DNA from: JACCXM01 sp046328335
Lineage (GTDB): Bacteria > Chloroflexota > Chloroflexia > Thermomicrobiales > UBA6265
DNA: 64,000 bases
Direction of reading: 5' to 3'
NCBI GenBank assembly: GCA_046328335.1
Contig: JAXLWU010000005.1
Coordinates: forward strand, 62,001 to 126,000
In this document: positions 17,956 through 26,156 of the stretch, one piece after another
How the letters are laid out: every line of letters starts with the position of its first letter
How positions within the stretch are numbered: position 1 is the first letter of the stretch
The notes under the pieces: model-generated
Database searches by the model: none
Seen by the model: the letters and a program-made list of their open reading frames with translations, nothing else
Told to the model about the DNA's origin: nothing
Program-made: the position numbers and the translations under genes

Positions 17956-18723
17956 TTAGCGTTTGCGCGCTTTCCAGACCTCTTCGCACGGCCAGCGGCG
18001 GGCCCACTCCGGCGAGACATAGGGGTAGCGGGTGGTAGCGCCCTCCGGAATCTGGACTTCGACCAGATCCTCGATCGCGAACCCGCTGTCGCGCAGCAGC
18101 CGGATCATCTCGCCATGCGGCAGATGGAATTCCACCGAGCCATCGCTCCAGGCGAAGCGCTTCATGCCAAAGAGGGGGCGCTCCAGGCGCTCCGTCACCG
18201 GCGCATCCTCGTCCCCTTCGGCGGTGGTGAGCATCAGCAGCGTCGAATTGCCGAGGAACGCCAGGCGGCCGCCCGGCCGCAGCAGCCGGGCCGCTTCGGG
18301 AATCCAGCGATAGGGATCGCACCAGATCGCCGCACCGTACTCGCTGATGGCGAAGTCGAAACTGGCATCGGGGAAAGGGGTCGCCTCCGCGTTGCCGAGA
18401 TGAAGCGGAAAGTCGAGACCGAACTCCCGCTGCAATTGCCGCGCCGTCTCGAGCTGCGCCGGAGAGTTGTCGATACCGACCGGACGCGCGCCGCGCCGCG
18501 CCAGCCAGGCGGAGACATAGGCGGTGCCGCAACCAAGCTCGATCACGTCCAGCCCGCGCACATCCGAGGGAAACATCCCGATCTCGCGCTCCGGCGTGTC
18601 GAAGATGCCCCAGGTGATCTGATCGCTCGCCCAGTTGCGCCGCCCGCCATCGGCGTAGTCGGCCGCCATCTGGTCCCAGGCCAGGCGATTCTGGGAGACA
18701 TAGTCGGTCTCGGTTTCAGCCAT
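17956..18723 (-). CDS. Class I SAM-dependent methyltransferase
   Basis: 255 aa. Motif I DVIELGCGTAYV lies at 59-70, followed by a GIDNSPAQLETAR acidic-loop strand and FDFAISEYGAAIWCDP, as in UbiE/methyltransferase-11 type enzymes. The substrate is unknown; no partner gene suggests one. The ATG at 18723 has AGGAGG five bases upstream, so the five extra residues of the longest reading are excluded. The gene stands alone; its downstream neighbour is 337 bases away and its upstream gap carries a family A repeat. Confidence 0.85.
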   Translation of the reverse strand: MAETETDYVSQNRLAWDQMAADYADGGRRNWASDQITWGIFDTPEREIGMFPSDVRGLDVIELGCGTAYVSAWLARRGARPVGIDNSPAQLETARQLQREFGLDFPLHLGNAEATPFPDASFDFAISEYGAAIWCDPYRWIPEAARLLRPGGRLAFLGNSTLLMLTTAEGDEDAPVTERLERPLFGMKRFAWSDGSVEFHLPHGEMIRLLRDSGFAIEDLVEVQIPEGATTRYPYVSPEWARRWPCEEVWKARKR

Positions 18724-18825
18724 CGGACCTCCTGCCATGTGGGGTCTCGGCTAGGTGGAAGACGCCCATCCCGCCCGTGACGCTCACGATAGCGCCTCGC
18801 GTCTTGGCAAGGAAGCGCAGTAACG

Positions 18826-18889
18826 AAAGCCCCTCTCCCTGTGCGCAGGGAGAGGGGTTGGGGGTGAGGGTTCGCGCGGCGAGACCGCG
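18826..18889 (+). repeat. Dispersed repeat family A, copy 1
   Basis: An imperfect hairpin AAAGCCCCTCTCCC / GGGAGAGGGG, then TTGGGGGTGAGGGTTC and GCGGCGAGACCGCG. Other copies are at 26057, 51573 and 59131-59232. Confidence 0.8.
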
Positions 18890-18934
18890 TTCCCTCCCCT
18901 TACCTGTCATCGAAATGGGTGAGGGCCACCGCGC

Positions 18935-19939
18935 TTACCCGATGGCGCGGCCGTTCCCGTCTTCCATCGAGATATTGGTCGTGGTCGTCTCCGAGAGCGT
19001 CGCGTCGGTCATCACCGGCGCCGCCGGGACCGGATCACCGGTGGTCACCGGGGCGGGCGCGGCGTCATTCGACACCGGCGCCGGCGCGGGGGCATCTCCC
19101 GTCACGGTGAGCGAGGGCGGCTCGTAGACCACCGATTCGCCGGTGACCCCGCCGGTGTTGATATCGCCGTAGATGACCGTGTCGCCGGTGCCATCCGCCA
19201 CCGGATTGCTTCCGGTGGAGACGGCGCGGTCGCCATCGGCATTGACCACCGGTTGCTGGAACTCCACCACGCCACCGTCGTTGGTGGTAACCGTGGCCGG
19301 TTCCTGGACCGTGGTGGTGGAGCCGTCCAGGCTGACGTTGCCGTCGACGCTGGTGTCGCCAGAAATCAGGGAGCCGTCATCCGGGGCGGCGACCGGTTCC
19401 GCCGCGGGATCGACCACCGGCGCGGAGACCTCCTGCGAGGTTGGCGCTTCGCCGCCACCGAAATCGGCGGTCCAGTACCAGCCGTAGTAGGAGTTCTCGT
19501 TGTAGTAGCGGCCGATGCCGATCTCGATGAACTCCGGATTGAGCATCTCCGCGTTGTGGCCGGGGCTGTTCTGCCAGGCGGTCAGCACTTCCTGCGCGCT
19601 CGCCATCCCGGAGGCGATGTTCTCGCCCCAGGGGAACCCGGTGTAGCCGAAGTTCTGGAGATTCGTGCCGGGATCGGTGCCATCGAAGAGGTAGTGATCG
19701 AAATAGTTGTTGGTCGCCATGTCGTAGCTGTGATAGTCAGCGGCGGCGCCCAGTTCGGAATTGAGTGACAACGGCCCCAGCCCGTTATTGGCGCGGTAGG
19801 CGTTGATGAGATCGACGAAGGCGAGTTCCTCGTCGTCCGGCGAATAGCCCTGAGCGATTACGACAGACGTGGGCCCAACCCACGTCAAGGCGGTCAGCGC
19901 AATGAGAACGCTGGCAACCAGCAATGCGAGGCGACGCAT
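18935..19939 (-). CDS. Secreted CAP-domain (SCP/PR1-like) protein
   Basis: 334 aa. Signal peptide at about 1-29 (ends near VIAQ). A CAP domain covers about 38-155: FVDLINAYRANNGLGPL, AADYHSYDM, WGENIASGM, SPGHNAEMLNPEFIEIGIGRY, with H and E residues of the CAP cavity in NYFDHY, WGEN and GHNAEM. The C-terminal half (about 165-334) is low in complexity, rich in Val, Thr, Asp, Ala and Pro, and probably an extended surface stalk. Bacterial CAP proteins are extracellular and of mostly unknown function. It is monocistronic, transcribed away from the esterase across a 447-base gap. Confidence 0.88.
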   Translation of the reverse strand: MRRLALLVASVLIALTALTWVGPTSVVIAQGYSPDDEELAFVDLINAYRANNGLGPLSLNSELGAAADYHSYDMATNNYFDHYLFDGTDPGTNLQNFGYTGFPWGENIASGMASAQEVLTAWQNSPGHNAEMLNPEFIEIGIGRYYNENSYYGWYWTADFGGGEAPTSQEVSAPVVDPAAEPVAAPDDGSLISGDTSVDGNVSLDGSTTTVQEPATVTTNDGGVVEFQQPVVNADGDRAVSTGSNPVADGTGDTVIYGDINTGGVTGESVVYEPPSLTVTGDAPAPAPVSNDAAPAPVTTGDPVPAAPVMTDATLSETTTTNISMEDGNGRAIG

Positions 19940-20386
19940 CGCTCTCTTCCCCCCGTGCCTGTCCGCAAACGGTGCGGGCCGTTCCGCGGATTTCCGGACA
20001 GGATCGCGCTCGCGAGCGATGGCGAGCGCCCGATGGAATGACTCGATTGTCCCGAAGTTTTCATGCGTCGACCGGAAAACGGGCGGTCGAACGCGCCATC
20101 CCTACCGACACTAACGCCTGGCGGCGCGTTCCGGTTTTCTCGCCGCTACCCAACGGTCACATTTTCGGGAGTCAGGAATCAGCGAGACGGGAGTCGGGAG
20201 TCAGGAGTCGGGAGTCGGACACGATGGGTTCTCTCTGGAAGGGATTCAGGGGTGTGCTGGAACCGGTAGCGACGAGGTTGGGTGGCGTTACGCTTCGCGG
20301 AGGGCGCGGACGCGCCAATCGCACGAGTGGGATACTCGCGGCCAGCCGCGGCGGTCCACAATCGCCGGCAAGCACAGGGAGGGTTC
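19940..20386. other. Intergenic region with heptamer repeat
   Basis: Divergent gap between the CAP protein and the esterase. It holds the tandem heptamer array at 20167-20218; no gene is supported. Confidence 0.5.
20167..20218 (+). repeat. Heptamer repeat family C, copy 1
   Basis: Tandem imperfect units of GGAGTCA/GGAGTCG. Related arrays at 23472-23562, 23974-24016 and 48174-48234. Confidence 0.8.
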
Positions 20387-21412
20387 ATGCAGCCATGGTC
20401 GCGGCCTCTGCGGGGCCGGTTGGAGGAGCACCAGTTCGTCAGCGCGGCCCTGCGGGGCAATCCCCTGGGCGATCCGCACCAGCGGCCGCTCTGGGTCTAT
20501 CTGCCGCCGGGATACGATGCCGCTCCGGAGCGGCGCTACCCGACGCTCTACCAGATCCAGGGACTGACCGGGCAGATTGACATGTGGCGCAACCGCGCCG
20601 CCTTCCGCCCCACGGTGCTGGAACTGATCGACGACCTCTTCGCCGCGGACGATGTTCCGCCCTGCCTCGTCATCTTCGTCGATGCCTGGACTTCCCTCGG
20701 CGGCAGTCAATTCCTCGATTCGCCCGGTACTGGCCAGTACCACACCTACCTCTGCGACGAAATCGTGCCGTGGGTCGATGCCCACTACCGGACCTTGCCC
20801 GACCGCGCCCATCGCGGCATCGCCGGGAAATCGAGCGGCGGCTACGGCGCGATGGTGACGCCGCTGCTGCGGCCGGACCTCTTTGGCGGGTTGGCCACCC
20901 ACGCCGGAGACGCGCTCTTCGAGGTCTGCTATCTCCCCGATTTCCGCATCTCGGCGCGAGCGCTGCGCGATCACTACGAAGGGTCCTTCGCCGCGTTCTG
21001 GAAGGATTTCCGCGGCCGCCCCGCCTTCACGAAGAAGAGCGACGGCACGCTGCTCAACGATTGGTGCATGGCGGCGTGTTACTCGACCGATCCGGACGGC
21101 ACGGTGCGGCTGCCCTACGACCCCGCCACGGGTGAACTGATCGCGGAGGTCTGGGAACGCTGGTTAGCCTGGGACCCGGTGCGGATGGTCCCCCGCCATG
21201 CCGAGGCGCTGCGCGGGATGAAGGCGATCTACATCGACGCCGGGACGTGGGACGAGGCCTATCTCGATCTCGGCGCCGAGGCGTTCCGACGCTCGCTCGC
21301 TGCCATCGGTGTGACCGACGTCCAGTTCGACCTTTTCGACGCCGGTCATGGGGCCATCGAATACCGCTACCCGATCGGTTTGCGCTACCTCGCCACGCGT
21401 CTCTCCCCGTGA
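20387..21412 (+). CDS. Esterase-D-like alpha/beta hydrolase
   Basis: 341 aa, resembles the putative esterase family (enterochelin esterase / antigen 85-like). It has LWVYLPPGYD with the RRYPTLYQIQG strand, the nucleophile elbow GKSSGGYGAM with the second Ser as likely nucleophile, an acid in the IYIDAGTWDEAYLDLG region, and the C-terminal His in FDAGHGAIEYRYP. No signal peptide, so probably cytoplasmic. Substrate unknown. The ATG at 20387 follows GGGAGGG by four bases; a 35-residue upstream extension lacks support. Its stop overlaps the start of the next GNAT gene (GTGA), so the two are co-translated. Confidence 0.85.
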   Translation: MQPWSRPLRGRLEEHQFVSAALRGNPLGDPHQRPLWVYLPPGYDAAPERRYPTLYQIQGLTGQIDMWRNRAAFRPTVLELIDDLFAADDVPPCLVIFVDAWTSLGGSQFLDSPGTGQYHTYLCDEIVPWVDAHYRTLPDRAHRGIAGKSSGGYGAMVTPLLRPDLFGGLATHAGDALFEVCYLPDFRISARALRDHYEGSFAAFWKDFRGRPAFTKKSDGTLLNDWCMAACYSTDPDGTVRLPYDPATGELIAEVWERWLAWDPVRMVPRHAEALRGMKAIYIDAGTWDEAYLDLGAEAFRRSLAAIGVTDVQFDLFDAGHGAIEYRYPIGLRYLATRLSP

Positions 21413-21927
21413 CGGAGCGCGGCAGCGAGGTTGCGATTCGCGCCACCAGCGAGAGGGACCAGCCGTGGCTGCGCGCGTGGTTCCGGGATCACTGGGGCTC
21501 GGAGATTCTGGTGCTGCGGGAGACGGTCTATCACCCCTGGCGTCTGCCGGGGTTCGTGGCGGAGCAAGGACCGCGGCCGGTCGGGTTGCTGACCTACCGG
21601 TTGGCTGATGACGAAGGCGAGATCATGACCCTCGATAGCCTGCTGTCCGGGCGAGGGATCGGCAGCGCCCTCATCACGCGTGCCGTGACGACGGCGCGTG
21701 CCGCGGGCTGCCGGCGTCTCGTGGTGGTCACCACCAACGACAACATGAACGCGCTGCGCTTCTACCAGAAGCGCGGCTTCGCCCTGGCCGCGCTGCGCCC
21801 GGGCGCCGTCACCCGTGGCCGCCGGCTCAAACCGGAGATACCCCTGCGCGGGGACGACGACATCCCCATCCGCGACGAACTCGAATTGCACATGATCCTC
21901 ACGGAACCGCACTCGAGCGGTGGCTGA
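21409..21927 (+). CDS. GNAT-family acetyltransferase
   Basis: 172 aa. Single GNAT domain with the acyl-CoA loop SGRGIGSALI and the C-terminal NALRFYQKRGF strand-helix. The GTG at 21409 overlaps the esterase stop by four bases. Long readings into the esterase gene are rejected. The pairing with an esterase could mean opposing acylation and deacylation of one substrate, but this is a guess. Downstream lies a repeat-filled gap. Confidence 0.85.
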   Translation: MTERGSEVAIRATSERDQPWLRAWFRDHWGSEILVLRETVYHPWRLPGFVAEQGPRPVGLLTYRLADDEGEIMTLDSLLSGRGIGSALITRAVTTARAAGCRRLVVVTTNDNMNALRFYQKRGFALAALRPGAVTRGRRLKPEIPLRGDDDIPIRDELELHMILTEPHSSGG

Positions 21928-21967
21928 ATCTCGCACCCGGTCGTCATGTACGCGGGCGATGCGGTAG

Positions 21968-21987
21968 GGGCACGGCATGCCGTGCCC
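21968..21987. repeat. Palindrome family D, copy 1
   Basis: Perfect palindrome GGGCACGGCATGCCGTGCCC preceded by GTAG. The same unit recurs at 32950-32969. Confidence 0.8.
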
Positions 21988-22014
21988 AGCGTTCGACAAC
22001 ATCGTGTGAACCGT

Positions 22015-22101
22015 GTGTCGTCCCGACCGCAGGAGGGACCTCGGGGTTGGCCTTGGACCTGAACGACGCCGAGATTCCTCGCGTTCCGCTCGGAATGACA
22101 C
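22015..22101 (+). repeat. Dispersed repeat family B, copy 1
   Basis: Begins GTGTCGTCCCGACCGCAGGA and ends CGCTCGGAATGACAC, so the ends are imperfect inverted repeats. Other copies are at 25934, 27583, 29391 and 35759. Confidence 0.75.
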
Positions 22102-22238
22102 AATGTGTACATGGCGCTGTCAGGAGTTCGATTCGCCGCCAATTCACTGACGTGATCGAGCAGGGCTGACCAATTCATCACCGCCCGGTCCGCTATTCTC
22201 ACCGCGTGCAGCGCCCAGGCAGGGGAGGGGGTCGTCCG

Positions 22239-23501
22239 GTGCCGCGTCCGTCCACCACGAATTCCTTGACGCGGAACCGGGATTTCAATGTTTTCTGGCT
22301 CGGGCAGTCCCTCTCGTTTCTTGGCGATGCCTTTTCCATCGTCGCCATTCCGCTCCTCGTCCTGGAGATCACCGGATCGCTCACCCAGATGGGAGTCGTC
22401 ACCGCCCTGATCGGCGTCGGGTCGCTGGTCGCCGGTATCGCCGCCGGGCCCATCGTCGATCGCGTTGACCGCCGCAAGCTGATGATCCGCTGCGATCTCG
22501 GCCGCGCCCTGGTCTATGGTCTGGTGCCGGTGGCGTGGTGGCTGTTCGGTCCGCAGCTCGGCTTCGTCTACGCGGTCACGCTGATCGGCGCGGCGCTGGC
22601 GATGCTCTTCGGGGTTGCCTACATCACCGCGGTCGCCAATCTGGTCGATCGCGAGCAGATCGTCGATGCCAATGGCCGGCTGCAAGCAACCTACGCGCTG
22701 GCGTTCATCCTCGGGCCGTTGCTGGCAGGCGTCGTGTCGTCCCGCTTCGGCCCGGTGCTGGCGATCGGGATCGATGGGCTCACCTTCATCGCCTCGGCGG
22801 TCTCGTTGCGCCTGCTGCGGCTCCGCCAGGCTGCGGCCTATCGTCCGCTGGCGGATGAGGAGCCTGGCGGCCGCAGCCAGGAATTCCTCGCCGGCGTCCG
22901 CTTCCTCTTTGGCAGTTCGCTGTTCCGCTGGCTGACGATCCTCACCGGCGTCCTCGTCTTCGCCTCGACCGGGGTGACCGATCTCCTCATCTTCTACCTG
23001 AAGGAAGATCTTGGCCAGACCGATCGCGTCGTCGGGATCGTCTTTGGCATCGCCAGCATCGGCACCATGCTCAGCGGGCTGCTGGCGCCGCGGCTGCGCC
23101 GCTCGTTCGGCTTCGGGGTCTGCTACATCGGTGGCTTCGCCCTGGAGGCGCTGGCGCTGATCGTGCTCGGCGTCGGCGCCTCGCTGCCCATCCTCTCCGC
23201 CTTCTGGGCCGTCTCCGCGTTCGGCGGAAGCACCCGCGGCGTGATGACGATGACGCTGCGCCAGGAACTGACCCCGGATCACCTCCTGGGCCGGGTCACC
23301 GCCGCCTTCTGGACGATCTTCGCCGTACCCGGCCCCCTCGGCGCCCTGGTGCTCACCACCTTCGGCGCGCGCGTTGGCACCCGCACCACCCTGCTGGCGG
23401 TCGGGGTCATGATCCTCGGCACCGCGGTGATCTCCCTCTTCACCCCGGTGCGGGCCTTTGCGCCGGGAGACGTGAGTCAGGAGTCAGGAGTCGGGAGATA
23501 A
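22239..23501 (+). CDS. MFS transporter
   Basis: About 420 aa with 12 predicted membrane helices. N-terminal FNVFWLGQSLSFLGDAFSIV and the loop 2-3 motif DRVDRRKLM place it among MFS exporters of the enterobactin-exporter/macrolide-efflux type. Substrate unknown. GTG 22239 is preferred because GGGGAGGGGG precedes it by seven bases; GTG 22206 would add 11 residues. The last codons (DVSQESGVGR) and the stop lie inside a heptamer repeat that forms one arm of a hairpin, so the C-terminus seems to have been rewritten by that element. Confidence 0.85.
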   Translation: MPRPSTTNSLTRNRDFNVFWLGQSLSFLGDAFSIVAIPLLVLEITGSLTQMGVVTALIGVGSLVAGIAAGPIVDRVDRRKLMIRCDLGRALVYGLVPVAWWLFGPQLGFVYAVTLIGAALAMLFGVAYITAVANLVDREQIVDANGRLQATYALAFILGPLLAGVVSSRFGPVLAIGIDGLTFIASAVSLRLLRLRQAAAYRPLADEEPGGRSQEFLAGVRFLFGSSLFRWLTILTGVLVFASTGVTDLLIFYLKEDLGQTDRVVGIVFGIASIGTMLSGLLAPRLRRSFGFGVCYIGGFALEALALIVLGVGASLPILSAFWAVSAFGGSTRGVMTMTLRQELTPDHLLGRVTAAFWTIFAVPGPLGALVLTTFGARVGTRTTLLAVGVMILGTAVISLFTPVRAFAPGDVSQESGVGR

Positions 23502-23562
23502 GAGACAGCAAGGCGGCAAGGAAGAGGATCGTCGTTCTCCTGACTCCTGACTCCTGACTCAC
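23472..23562 (+). repeat. Heptamer repeat family C, copy 2, inverted pair
   Basis: GTGAGTCAGGAGTCAGGAGT (from 23472) and its reverse complement (to 23562) form arms of about 24 bases around a 38-base loop. The left arm covers the end of the MFS gene. The hairpin could serve as its terminator. Confidence 0.75.
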
Positions 23563-23665
23563 GTCCTGCCCTTGACAGCCCCTTCACGACCACATAAAAT
23601 CCCGAAAAATAGAACATGTGTTCGTATTTCACCCGGAGGGGCGGGTGCGCAAAGGAGACGAGGCC

Positions 23666-23962
23666 ATGGTTGGAACAGCTCAGTCGGCCGCGGAGGGGGC
23701 GGACGCGGCGCGATTCCTCGTCCGCTGGGAGTGCCACTGCCAGTCGTCGCCGGTGCTGCTGGGAACGTACGACGGGGGCGGGCAGATTCACATCAAGGTC
23801 CGCGACCGCTACTGGCACATCCGCGGCACGGTCACCACCGTCTGCCCGCGCTGCGGCTCGGAGCACCAGTTGGACCTGAGCCGGCGAGACGGTGAGCCGG
23901 CGAGTCGGCCAGACGGCGAGTCGGCCAGACGGCAAGAAAACCGGGCTTCAGATCACGATTAG
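23666..23962 (+). CDS. Mu Com-like zinc-ribbon protein
   Basis: 98 aa. Two Cys knuckles, ECHC near residue 25 and VCPRCGSEH near residue 63, flank a short beta-rich stretch (GTYDGGGQIHIKVRDRYWHIRG). This is the layout of phage Mu Com, a small zinc protein that controls translation by binding mRNA. The ATG at 23666 follows AAAGGAGA by seven bases. The C-terminal 25 or so residues (DGEPASRPDGESARR) are encoded by two direct copies of a 16-base repeat and are probably not part of the fold. A sigma-factor gene follows 146 bases downstream on the same strand. RNA or DNA binding is inferred. Confidence 0.7.
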   Translation: MVGTAQSAAEGADAARFLVRWECHCQSSPVLLGTYDGGGQIHIKVRDRYWHIRGTVTTVCPRCGSEHQLDLSRRDGEPASRPDGESARRQENRASDHD

Positions 23963-24016
23963 CTATCGGCTTTGTCTCGCCGTCTGGCCGACTCCTGACT
24001 CCTGACTCCTGACTCA
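23902..24016. repeat. Tandem 16-mers with inverted copy and heptamers
   Basis: GAGTCGGCCAGACGGC occurs twice in tandem (23902-23933). Its reverse complement is at about 23976-23994 and runs into CTCCTGA heptamers (family C, to 24016). The arms enclose the end of the Com-like gene. Confidence 0.75.
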
Positions 24017-24108
24017 CTGAAGCGCCAGAGCGCACCCCCGGCGGGATGCCCCTCCGGGTTCTGTGTCCCGGTCGCGCGTGGCCGGACCGCGCTGGAGGCG
24101 TAAACGAC

Positions 24109-24825
24109 ATGACCCACCACGACCAGAGCAATCACACGCGACGGCTGCGCTTGCTCCCTCCCCCTGGTTCCCCCGCCGTGGCGCCGGTCCTCTCCCCGGA
24201 ACACCCCGTCAGCGATGCCGATGCCGCGCTGCTCACCGGCATCGCGCGGCGAGCGCGGGGCGGGGACATCACCGCCCGCGATCTCCTCTGGCACGCCTTC
24301 GCCCCCAAACTGGAGCCCTCCATCCGTCGCTGCGGCGGAATGACCTGGCAATCGACCTGGACACGGCGCGACGAACGTCCCTGGGAACTGGACGATCTGC
24401 GGCAGGAGGCATGGCTGGTCTTCGCCGATCTGCTGACGACCTGGCCCGGAGAGGGCTCGATCGTCCCCTACATTCTGGCGTACTTCCCCTGGCGGCTGCA
24501 CAGCGCGATGCGCCGTCTCGGTCCCGCGCGCGCGCGGATCGTGATCGGCGCGCGGGCTGCTACGCTCGCCGGGGAGGACGGCGCCCTGCACGATGCCGAA
24601 ACGGCCGCCTTGCTTTCCACGGTGATCGCGGCGCTCTCCAGCGAGGATGCCGAGTTGCTCCGGCGGCGCATCGTCGCCGGGGAGGACTTCACCGAGATCG
24701 CACACCAGTTCGGCGTCTCGCGCCGCACGGTCGCCCGGCGCTGGCGGCGCATTCAGCGCGTGGCACGGCGTGTCCTGATGGCCGAGCTGGACCCAGATGA
24801 ACGACGAGGAGGGCGCGTGGAGTAG
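24109..24825 (+). CDS. Sigma-70-family-like factor
   Basis: 238 aa. Region 2-like segment WELDDLRQEAWLVFADLL near residues 100-120, then an HTH of region 4 type at about 195-225 (DFTEIAHQFGVSRRTVARRWRRI) that should contact the -35 element. The N-terminal 45 residues are Pro/Arg-rich. It resembles helix-turn-helix sigma-like factors that follow small zinc-ribbon proteins in Thermomicrobia (family recollection, not checked). The ATG at 24109 has GGAGG ten bases upstream. No obvious anti-sigma factor adjoins it. With the Com-like gene it may form a small regulatory unit. Confidence 0.75.
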   Translation: MTHHDQSNHTRRLRLLPPPGSPAVAPVLSPEHPVSDADAALLTGIARRARGGDITARDLLWHAFAPKLEPSIRRCGGMTWQSTWTRRDERPWELDDLRQEAWLVFADLLTTWPGEGSIVPYILAYFPWRLHSAMRRLGPARARIVIGARAATLAGEDGALHDAETAALLSTVIAALSSEDAELLRRRIVAGEDFTEIAHQFGVSRRTVARRWRRIQRVARRVLMAELDPDERRGGRVE

Positions 24826-24965
24826 CGCGGTCGAGACTTCCCTCCCGGTTGTCCTTCCAGCGCGATACTGGTTCTGTCGCCGCGATCGATCCCGGCGACA
24901 GGCGTCGCGGATCACATCGACGTTCACCGCGCCATTGCACGCTGCTCGGCGAATCAGGAGGAATC

Positions 24966-25853
24966 ATGCGTCTGGAAATGCTGGCCGGTCTGGAGCGGTT
25001 GCACGCCGTGACAGCGCTGCTGCACCGGATCCGGCGCGAGGAACCGCGCGGCGGCGTCTGGGAGGCGGCGGATTTCCAGTGGTGGTGGCGACGTCCCCGG
25101 GCCAGCGACGACATTCCGTTGCCGGTCTGGTGCGATGACGCGCACGAACCGGTCGCCGCGGCCGTGCTGACCGAATGGCCCCACGCCTGGTGGCTGGACA
25201 TTCTCCGGTTGCCAGGGCTGCCCCTGTCGCTGGACGACCTCGCCGCGCCCGCATGGGAGCAGCTGGCAGGCCGGGAGGGATCGCCAGCAATCGAGGCGCT
25301 GGTGCCGGCCAACGACGATGAACTACGCGCCTGGTTCGCGGGGAAGGGCTTTGCGGTGGCGGCAGAGATGTGGTCTGGCTGGATGGCCGCGGCCGACCGG
25401 CCGGCCGTGGCCGCGCTCCCTACCGGCTACCACCTCGTCGACCGCGCGCTCCGCGGTATCGATGTCGCGCCGGTGCACCCGATGGTCGCCCGCAACGGCC
25501 CCGATGTCGAGACCCGGTTGCGCCAGACCACGCTCTACGATCCCCGGCTCGATCTGGCGGTGCTGGCGCCCGACGGCTCCGTCGTCGGGTACGCGCTTTT
25601 CTGGAACGACCCGGCCACCGGCGTCGGGATGGTCGAACCGGTCCGGGTCGAGGACAAGCACGCTGGCCGCGGGATCGGCTATGCCATGATCAGCGCCGGT
25701 CTGGACCGCCTGGCCAGGACGGGCGCCACCACATTGAAGATCGGCTGGGAGTCCGACCGGGCCGGGGAGTTGTACACCCGCCTCGGCTTCACCGACGTGG
25801 ACAACCTCCTGACCTACCGTCTACGCCCCTCGGGTCATGAATCCAGCCGGTGA
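24966..25853 (+). CDS. Two-domain GNAT acetyltransferase
   Basis: 295 aa. The C-terminal domain (about 150-290) is a clear GNAT with HAGRGIGYAMI and GELYTRLGFTD. The N-terminal half (about 10-140) has the size and pattern of a degenerate GNAT domain (ANDDELRAWFAGKGF). Such tandem proteins usually act on amines of small molecules or proteins. ATG 24966 has AGGAGG six bases upstream, which excludes a longer reading. It follows the sigma factor by 140 bases on the same strand but is not clearly co-transcribed. Confidence 0.85.
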   Translation: MRLEMLAGLERLHAVTALLHRIRREEPRGGVWEAADFQWWWRRPRASDDIPLPVWCDDAHEPVAAAVLTEWPHAWWLDILRLPGLPLSLDDLAAPAWEQLAGREGSPAIEALVPANDDELRAWFAGKGFAVAAEMWSGWMAAADRPAVAALPTGYHLVDRALRGIDVAPVHPMVARNGPDVETRLRQTTLYDPRLDLAVLAPDGSVVGYALFWNDPATGVGMVEPVRVEDKHAGRGIGYAMISAGLDRLARTGATTLKIGWESDRAGELYTRLGFTDVDNLLTYRLRPSGHESSR

Positions 25854-25933
25854 GCAGAGGCCGTTGCTGGCCTGCGGGGTTCACGGGTCACGGGCGACTG
25901 CGCGACGCAGACGTTGGGTCAGCCCAAGATGGT

Positions 25934-26019
25934 GTGTCAATCCGAGCGAAACGCGAGGAATCTCGCCGGTCGTTATGGATAATCCGAGCGCCGAGGTCCC
26001 TCGTTCCTCGGGACGACAC
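25934..26019 (-). repeat. Dispersed repeat family B, copy 2
   Basis: GTGTCAATCCGAGCG at the left and CGTTCCTCGGGACGACAC at the right; inverted relative to copy 1. Confidence 0.7.
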
Positions 26020-26056
26020 GACATCCGCGTGGCGTTCCCCGAGCGACGCCACGATC

Positions 26057-26102
26057 AAAAGCCCCTCTCCCCGCGCACGGGGAGAGGGGTTGGGGTGAGG
26101 GG
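26057..26102 (+). repeat. Dispersed repeat family A, copy 2
   Basis: AAAAGCCCCTCTCCCC, GCGCAC, GGGGAGAGGGG, then TTGGGGTGAGG. Located between convergent genes, so the hairpin may act as a terminator. Confidence 0.8.
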
Positions 26103-26156
26103 CATTCGACGGCTTGGGCTGAGGACCAACGCGTTACTGATGACCCGCCAGCCGGA

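Larger units (their letters stand above)
21928..22238. other. Intergenic region with repeats
   Basis: Contains a 20-base palindrome (21968-21987) and a family B repeat (22015-22101). No gene seen. Confidence 0.5.
25854..26156. other. Convergent intergenic region with repeats
   Basis: Filled by one family B copy (25934-26019) and one family A copy (26057-26102). No gene seen. Confidence 0.6.

Noticed and set aside
21762..23282. 506-codon minus-strand frame
   Set aside because: Antisense of the MFS transporter, highly charged, no domain.
20167..24016. Heptamer arrays considered as CRISPR
   Set aside because: Units are 7-16 bases with no unique spacers and no cas genes nearby.
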